From the NCBI GenBank assembly GCA_963843285.1, contig CAWJJO010000013.1, positions 248,001 to 312,000 on the forward strand: a DNA stretch of 64,000 bases. Direction: 5' to 3'. The stretch is from CAZDDB01 sp963843285 (GTDB lineage: Bacteria; Acidobacteriota; HRBIN11; JAKEFK01). The notes beneath the pieces were generated by a model. It had not been told where the DNA came from. It saw only the letters and a program-made list of their open reading frames with translations, and made no database searches. Shown here piece by piece: positions 58,959 through 64,000 of the stretch (within the stretch, counting starts at the first letter, position 1; every line of letters starts with the position of its first letter). Made by a program: the position numbers and the translations under genes.

Positions 58959-60319
58959 CCATCATTGAAGACGACCGGTTTTTGCGTCAACAGATAGCGC
59001 TTTCGTTAAACAAACACTATGAAATTGTTGAGGCCGGCGATCGCATTCAGGGGGAACAATTGTTGAGGCAAGAAAAACCGGCGCTTGCTCTTGTGGATCT
59101 GAATCTGCCTCCGTCCGGAAAGTGCGATGAAGGGATCACTCTGATTGAAACAGTCCGATCCGAAATCCCTGAGACTCTCATCATTGTGATGTCCGGCAAT
59201 ACGGATGCAAAAGAAACGTTAAAGGCTGTACAGGCGGGAGCTTCCGACTATTTCAAAAAACCATTTGATCTTGGAGAGCTAAAACTGATCATTCATCGCG
59301 CTCTAGAAATGCAAGAAATGCGCGTTCAAAATTTACGCCTTCAGGATGAGCTGCAACGCAAATATTCGTTCGATAATATTATTGGCAACAGCTCCGCAAT
59401 GATGCGTGTGTTCGAGTCGATTCGCAGGGTCGCGGAAACAAATGCAACTGTCATCATTCGGGGAGAAAGCGGTACAGGCAAGGAATTGATCGCCAGGGCG
59501 ATTCACTACAACAGCAGACGCAAAGAACATCCGTTCGTGAGCGTAAATTGTGCTGCACTGCCGGAAACTCTTGTGGAAACGGAACTGTTTGGCCATGAAA
59601 GGGGAGCGTTTACAGGCGCAGTCGCAGCTCATACAGGCCGTTTCGAGCTCGCCCATGAGGGAACTCTATTCCTCGATGAAATTGGAGCAGTCAGCCAGTT
59701 GATTCAGGCCAAATTATTGCGGATCCTCCAAGAAAAACAATTCGAACGCGTAGGGGGCACGAAAACAATTTCCACCGATGTTCGATTGATCACTGCCACG
59801 AATGAGAATCTTGAAGACAAGGTCTCCCGTGGAGAATTTCGCGAAGATCTTTATTACCGCATTCACGTCTTTCCGATCCATGTTCCGCCGTTGAGAGAGA
59901 GGAAGGAAGACATCCCGCTTTTGCTTTATCATTTCCTGCGTCTGTTCTGCCGGGAGAACGGAATTCCGCAGAAAACATTTCATCCAGCTGCGCTGGAAGC
60001 TCTGATGAATTGCTCTTGGAAAGGAAACGTGCGTGAGCTGGAGAATCTAGTCCAGACTTTGATCCTGATGAGCGATGAAGAGATGATTGGATTGCAGCAC
60101 CTTCCAACCTCCGTGCGAGGATATCATTCTTCATTTCTTCCGTTACTGGGCGGGATCCCAGAGGCGGGGATCAGCCTCGATAAAGCGGTTGAACAATTTG
60201 AGCGTGAACTTCTACGAACCGCCCTGGATAAAGTCAAAGGCGTGAAAACCAAAGCAGCCGAGATGCTTGGAATCGACAAAAATCGTATGAAATATCTCTG
60301 CCGGAAATACAAATTCTGA
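58940..60319 (+). CDS. Sigma-54-dependent response regulator, PrsR-like
   Basis: 459 residues. Receiver domain (1-125): acidic pair IIEDDRF, phospho-Asp in LVDLNLPPSGKCDEG, switch Lys in FKKPFD. The NLPPxxxxDEG loop is reminiscent of PrsR. AAA+ domain (about 145-385): Walker A GESGTGKE, sigma-54 loop GAFTGA, arginine finger region. The C-terminal Fis-type HTH is KTKAAEMLGIDKNRMKYLCRK. It should activate sigma-54 promoters when phosphorylated by the adjacent kinase, whose stop codon lies inside its start region. Confidence 0.94.
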   Translation: MATKKIAIIEDDRFLRQQIALSLNKHYEIVEAGDRIQGEQLLRQEKPALALVDLNLPPSGKCDEGITLIETVRSEIPETLIIVMSGNTDAKETLKAVQAGASDYFKKPFDLGELKLIIHRALEMQEMRVQNLRLQDELQRKYSFDNIIGNSSAMMRVFESIRRVAETNATVIIRGESGTGKELIARAIHYNSRRKEHPFVSVNCAALPETLVETELFGHERGAFTGAVAAHTGRFELAHEGTLFLDEIGAVSQLIQAKLLRILQEKQFERVGGTKTISTDVRLITATNENLEDKVSRGEFREDLYYRIHVFPIHVPPLRERKEDIPLLLYHFLRLFCRENGIPQKTFHPAALEALMNCSWKGNVRELENLVQTLILMSDEEMIGLQHLPTSVRGYHSSFLPLLGGIPEAGISLDKAVEQFERELLRTALDKVKGVKTKAAEMLGIDKNRMKYLCRKYKF

Positions 60320-60378
60320 AATTACCCCAAAGCGCTTCCCAGACGAATTCCGTGGAAGAAACGGAAGATTGTTTCGAA

Positions 60379-60407
60379 TTGAATCACCGTATGAAAAATG
60401 CTAGACT
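60379..60407 (+). promoter_or_regulatory. Sigma-70-like promoter of the GAF-HlyD gene
   Basis: TTGAAT (60379-60384), exact 17-nt spacer, TAGACT (60402-60407). The ATG at 60465 is 58 nt downstream. No -24/-12 sigma-54 pattern was convincing here. Confidence 0.45.
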
Positions 60408-60464
60408 CAGCGACGAATGTTATCCCGCGATCGCGGTTTCTTGATTATATCTGGGGAAAACTGA

Positions 60465-62885
60465 ATGCCGGAAGAAGGGACTAGTAAAGCCTATCAACTG
60501 TATCGATTGGCATATTCGCTTATCTTTTGCCGATCTCTTCAGGAAGTACTTGAGGTTGCCACAAAAGACCTTTCAAAATTAGTTCAGGGAAAAAATGCAA
60601 TCCTCTGGGTGTTTACGCCCGAACATGGAACTCTAGAACCGGCTTGTACCGTATTATCCGAAAAAGCCATCAAGACAAAAGGTGTTTCTGTTGGTAGCGA
60701 TTATTTAGGTGAAGTCTATCGTTCGGGGAAACCCTTATTCCTCACGCCGGACACACTCAAACAACCCAACAAGCACATCTTGTTTCCAAAGGAGTTAACT
60801 CCGCAAACCGGTTTATGTGTTCCTGCAAAAGGAAAGGCTGAGTTACAGGGAGTCCTGGAATTAATCGACAGATCCGACTCTCGAACCGCCTTTACAGAAG
60901 AAGATAGCGATTTCATTGCGAAAGGGCTGGACCTGGTTTCAGTCGCTGCCGGAAACATGAAGTCGTATGAAGAGCAGAGTCGAAACCAGTTGAACGCTAT
61001 TACACGATTAACCCTGCTTTACGATATCAGCCAGATATTTAATTCGACTTTGGAGCTCGACGGTCTTTTGCCAATTATCACGGAGAAGATCCGAGACATA
61101 TTGGATGCAGAGACTTGCACTATCTGGTTTCTGAATGATGCTGGAAATGAAATTCGGGCTGGAAAGAGCACTGGTGGCTACCAGGATCTGTTTGAATCTT
61201 ATAAATCAAAACTGGAGGAAGATATTGCCGGTGAAGTCATTCAAACAGGGGAAGGAATTTTACTGGAAGACGCTTCTGGAGATGAGCGGCTGCTGAAGAG
61301 GTTGGCGAACCCTGAAGAAACACCTGTTTACACTTACATGGTCGCTCCGCTCGAATGCAAGGGGAAAATTATTGGCTCAGTGGAGGTAATGAATCGTACG
61401 GTAGACAAATCTTATAATGAAGAAGATCAGTTTCTGCTGAACGATCTGTCCCACCAGGCTGCAATCTCCATTCACAACGCAAATCTCTTATTGACCGAAC
61501 GAAAGGCGAAGGAGCTGGATGCACTTCTGAGCATCAGCCATGAAATCACTTCCACTCTGAACCTGGATAAAGTGCTGCTCACAATCGTCAACCAGTCTGC
61601 GACTCTCATTCCTTATGAGCGGGCTGCGATTGCCCTGCAAGACAAAAATAGAGTCGATTTACGCGCCGTTTCCGGAAGATTGGAAGTCGATAAAGGCAGT
61701 CCTGACATGCGGGATCTTCAGGATATCTTGACCTGGGCCGCCAGCCTTGGAACGGGACTCTATATTTCTGAGCTTGGTGGGCAGATTGCAACCGACCGCG
61801 AAGAGACGCGCGAAAAGTTTAAGCAGCATTTTGATAAGACGAAAATGAAATCCTTCGTTTCCATGCCCCTGAAAGATGAAGAAGGAGATCTGGGGATTCT
61901 TTCGTTCGAAAGTACTGCGCCGTATTTTCTGGATGAACGTCATCTGGAAGTGGCCAGTATTCTGGCAAATCAAGCGACGGTCGCTATTCGCAACGCGCAA
62001 CTTTACCGCCAAGTTCCATTGATGGACATTATGGGGCCGTTGATGCGGCGCAAAGCGAAATTGATGAAGATGCCAAAGCAACAAAGGATTGTTACCGCGG
62101 TGGTTTGCGCTGTGGTCCTGGCAATTCTGACGTTTGTTCCTTGGAATATGAAAATAATGGGAGATGTCGGTGTTCTTCCCCAGCATCGTACGCCCGTGAT
62201 CAGTACGGTTGAGGGAATCGTTAAGAATGTATATTTTAGAGAAGGTGCGCTCGTGAGTCGCGGTGCGGTTCTTTCTCAGCTACGGGATGAAGATTATCGT
62301 CTTGCATTGGACGATCAAAAAACGCGGCGTGATCTGCTTCTCAAAGAAATCAGTCGCAGCCAGAGTACCGGCGATTCTTCGGCGCTTCGTGTCCAACAGA
62401 TTCAACTTCAGCAGACGGAACGGGAAATTGCATTTTATCAGCAGTTATTGGACTCCACGCGTCTGACCTCCCCGGTCGATGGCATTCTGATCACTCCCAA
62501 AATCGAAGAAAAAGTGGGTTCTTTCCTGAAAAAGGGAGAAGAGTTCTGTGAGCTGGCCGATATGCGAAGCACGCGTGCTGAAGTCAATATTCAAGAAAGC
62601 GATATCAGTTATCTGAAAGTCGGCCAGGAAATCCGGTTGAAAATGAATGCCTATCCGACCAAGAAGTTCTATGGAAAGATCACACTCTTAGGAGCCCAGG
62701 TCACTCCACACAACGAGACAAGCATATACCGGATCGAAGCGCAAATCGATAATACCGATCAATTCTTAAAATCAGGAATGGTCGGAAAAGCCAAAATCGA
62801 GGTAGGATACCGCAGTATCGGTTATGTCATTTTACGAAAACCCGTCCGATTTTTATGGAAAAAATTTTGGGTCTGGCTCCCCTAA
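60465..62885 (+). CDS. Triple-GAF sensor fused to an HlyD-type membrane-fusion protein
   Basis: 806 residues. Three GAF-like domains occupy about 5-170, 185-345 and 350-520 (DISQIFNSTLELDGLLPIITEKI and SISHEITSTLNLDKVLLTIV are typical entries). After a basic stretch (MRRKAKLMKMPKQQR) comes one membrane helix (about 541-560). The periplasmic part follows: lipoyl half VEGIVKNVYFREGALVSRG, a helical hairpin, second lipoyl half LTSPVDGILITPKIEEKVGSFLKKG, and a beta-barrel with AEVNIQESDISYLKVGQ. It therefore joins cytoplasmic small-molecule sensing directly to an export adaptor. The downstream PqqD-M50 gene overlaps its end by 62 nt. The transported substrate is unknown. Confidence 0.9.
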   Translation: MPEEGTSKAYQLYRLAYSLIFCRSLQEVLEVATKDLSKLVQGKNAILWVFTPEHGTLEPACTVLSEKAIKTKGVSVGSDYLGEVYRSGKPLFLTPDTLKQPNKHILFPKELTPQTGLCVPAKGKAELQGVLELIDRSDSRTAFTEEDSDFIAKGLDLVSVAAGNMKSYEEQSRNQLNAITRLTLLYDISQIFNSTLELDGLLPIITEKIRDILDAETCTIWFLNDAGNEIRAGKSTGGYQDLFESYKSKLEEDIAGEVIQTGEGILLEDASGDERLLKRLANPEETPVYTYMVAPLECKGKIIGSVEVMNRTVDKSYNEEDQFLLNDLSHQAAISIHNANLLLTERKAKELDALLSISHEITSTLNLDKVLLTIVNQSATLIPYERAAIALQDKNRVDLRAVSGRLEVDKGSPDMRDLQDILTWAASLGTGLYISELGGQIATDREETREKFKQHFDKTKMKSFVSMPLKDEEGDLGILSFESTAPYFLDERHLEVASILANQATVAIRNAQLYRQVPLMDIMGPLMRRKAKLMKMPKQQRIVTAVVCAVVLAILTFVPWNMKIMGDVGVLPQHRTPVISTVEGIVKNVYFREGALVSRGAVLSQLRDEDYRLALDDQKTRRDLLLKEISRSQSTGDSSALRVQQIQLQQTEREIAFYQQLLDSTRLTSPVDGILITPKIEEKVGSFLKKGEEFCELADMRSTRAEVNIQESDISYLKVGQEIRLKMNAYPTKKFYGKITLLGAQVTPHNETSIYRIEAQIDNTDQFLKSGMVGKAKIEVGYRSIGYVILRKPVRFLWKKFWVWLP

Positions 62886-64000
62886 CCCGGACTTTCCACG
62901 ACTACGACCTGACCTGATCATTCGCCGGCAGGTGTACGGGCCGGACGAAATCACCTACGTAGTGAAAGACCCTATTACCCGGGAGTATTTCAAATTTCCA
63001 CCGGTTACGTTTGAGATCTTTGCTCTGATGGACGGTCAACACTCATCCGACCAGATCATTGAAGAGTACAACGAGAAGCATCTCCTGGAACCAATCGATG
63101 ACGCTTTTCTTTCCATCTGCCTGGAGGATCTAAAAGGATGGGACCTTCTTGAGATCAGTGCCGCCGAAAAGAATCTAATCTTAATGGAGCGAATTCGGAC
63201 TCAAAGGCAGTTGCTGCTTGAGAAAAAGGACAAGTGGACTTTCGAATACATGACAATTTTTAAGTTTGATCCAAACGAGCTTCTCGATCGCTTGATCCCG
63301 CATATTCGGTGGATCTGGTCGAAGGCATTTCTGATTGCGTCCTTGACCGCGATCGCGCTGATGATTGTGATCAACATTATTCGCTGGGATGAATTCTGGC
63401 AGGGAACGGTCGAACTGTATGCCTTCAGCAGAAAATCTCTGTGGGACGTTATTGTTTTTATTCTACTTTTTGTTGTTTCACTGGGAATTCATGAGCTTGG
63501 TCACGCTCTGTCATTAAAAAATTTCGGAGGAGAATGCCACGAAGCCGGCTTTATGCTCTTTTATGGTTCCCCTGCATTTTACGTCGATTCGGGTGACGGA
63601 TACCTGATGACCAATCGGAGTCATCGGCTCTGGTTTTATTTTTCCGGTGTGTATGGAGAATTACTATTGTGCGCTCTCGGGTCCTACATCTGGTTCTTAA
63701 CACTTCCGGGTACCACGATTCACCACCTCGCATTTCTTGTTTTTATTTTTTCAGGTTTATCCGGATTTTTGATGAACATGAATCCGCTAGTCCGATTGGA
63801 CGGGTACTTTCTCCTTTCGGAATTTTTACAAATCCAGAATCTCCGTGAAGAGTCCTTTAACTTTGTAAAACGCTGGTTCAAACGTAATGTCTTCAGACTT
63901 CAGGCTGACGAACCCCCGGAACAGTCCGGACGCAAACGACGGATTTTTCGAATCTACGGAATGATTGCACTGATTTATACGACTACACTTTATACCCTGA
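62824..64000 (+). CDS. PqqD-like domain fused to an M50 (site-2-protease-type) membrane metallopeptidase, partial
   Basis: The frame opens at ATG 62824 (MSFYENPSDFYGKNF), inside the previous gene, and is still open at the right edge (392 codons seen). Residues about 28-120 match the PqqD/peptide-chaperone pattern (RPDLIIRRQVYG, FEIFALMDGQHSSDQI). Membrane helices follow, then the zinc motif GIHELGHALS (about residue 222) and the second metal motif MNPLVRLDGYFLLSE, as in M50 proteases. Further hydrophobic segments continue to the edge. M50 proteins paired with HlyD adaptors are known from export and peptide-maturation loci. The start is inferred from the open frame; the ribosome site is weak. 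Confidence 0.85.
   Translation, partial: MSFYENPSDFYGKNFGSGSPNPDFPRLRPDLIIRRQVYGPDEITYVVKDPITREYFKFPPVTFEIFALMDGQHSSDQIIEEYNEKHLLEPIDDAFLSICLEDLKGWDLLEISAAEKNLILMERIRTQRQLLLEKKDKWTFEYMTIFKFDPNELLDRLIPHIRWIWSKAFLIASLTAIALMIVINIIRWDEFWQGTVELYAFSRKSLWDVIVFILLFVVSLGIHELGHALSLKNFGGECHEAGFMLFYGSPAFYVDSGDGYLMTNRSHRLWFYFSGVYGELLLCALGSYIWFLTLPGTTIHHLAFLVFIFSGLSGFLMNMNPLVRLDGYFLLSEFLQIQNLREESFNFVKRWFKRNVFRLQADEPPEQSGRKRRIFRIYGMIALIYTTTLYTL

Noticed and set aside
60425..60436. 12-nt perfect palindrome CCGCGATCGCGG upstream of the GAF-HlyD gene
   Set aside because: No second half-site or copy was found; GCGATCGC-type palindromes occur by chance in such DNA.
58200..60464. Sigma-54 (-24/-12) promoter controlled by the PrsR-like regulator
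   Set aside because: I looked for TGGCA-N7-TGC patterns in the gaps around 55.6, 57.4, 58.2 and 60.4 kb and found none with both GG and GC elements properly spaced.

Overview
ORGANISM. The window reads as chromosomal DNA of a free-living, respiring Gram-negative-type bacterium, most likely an Acidobacteriota or close relative. This is inference from gene content: an ADOP-type duplicated MacB/FtsX permease, a Ser/Thr kinase with a C-terminal TolB-like propeller, several FHA proteins, an aa3 oxidase operon with a cupredoxin lipoprotein, and very frequent GC-rich palindromic intergenic repeats. No rRNA, tRNA, CRISPR array, phage or complete insertion sequence was seen. LAYOUT. 0-6 kb: end of an unrecognised CDS, a nested palindromic repeat, a frameshifted asparagine synthetase, the threonine-degradation pair tdh-kbl, a 7Fe-type ferredoxin, and rhodanese / HTH / small Cys-motif protein genes. 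6-20 kb: a large membrane protein, a fused flavin monooxygenase/OYE reductase (aryl-CoA type), a membrane ankyrin protein, an ADOP permease, a frameshifted kinase-TolB protein, an aldo/keto reductase, and aminotransferase plus glutamate racemase. 20-27.5 kb (minus strand): a compact aa3 cytochrome oxidase operon (cupredoxin lipoprotein, ctaC, ctaD, ctaE, COX4-like, two tiny membrane proteins, ctaA, ctaB, DUF420). 27.5-38.5 kb: 3-methyladenine glycosylase, 5-oxoprolinase genes pxpBAC split by a repeat, GHMP kinase plus AAA+ ATPase, pseudokinase/PQQ-propeller protein, GxxExxY protein, aroB, panE, hydrolase. 38.5-49.5 kb: diguanylate cyclase, exported proteins, an acsA operon, an internally duplicated membrane protein, HU, and TusA with a NifS-like protein lacking the PLP lysine. 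49.5-64 kb: a signalling and export region with TPR protein, FHA-RDD, uvrA, cNMP-FHA, FHA-GAF-PP2C phosphatase, periplasmic adaptor, PrsK/PrsR-like two-component pair, a GAF-GAF-GAF-TM-HlyD protein, and a PqqD-M50 metalloprotease running off the right edge. MOST NOTEWORTHY. (1) The right-hand cluster looks like a signal-gated export or peptide-processing system: GAF sensors are fused directly to a membrane-fusion protein and overlap a PqqD-M50 membrane protease, behind a sigma-54 two-component pair and an FHA/PP2C module. (2) The cysteine-desulfurase homologue translationally coupled to TusA has Ala in place of the Schiff-base lysine. (3) At least fourteen GC-rich palindromic repeats and two AT-rich inverted repeats occupy intergenic spaces, some supplying gene ends. 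(4) Four genes carry apparent single-base frameshifts, which makes sequencing or assembly error a real alternative to gene decay.
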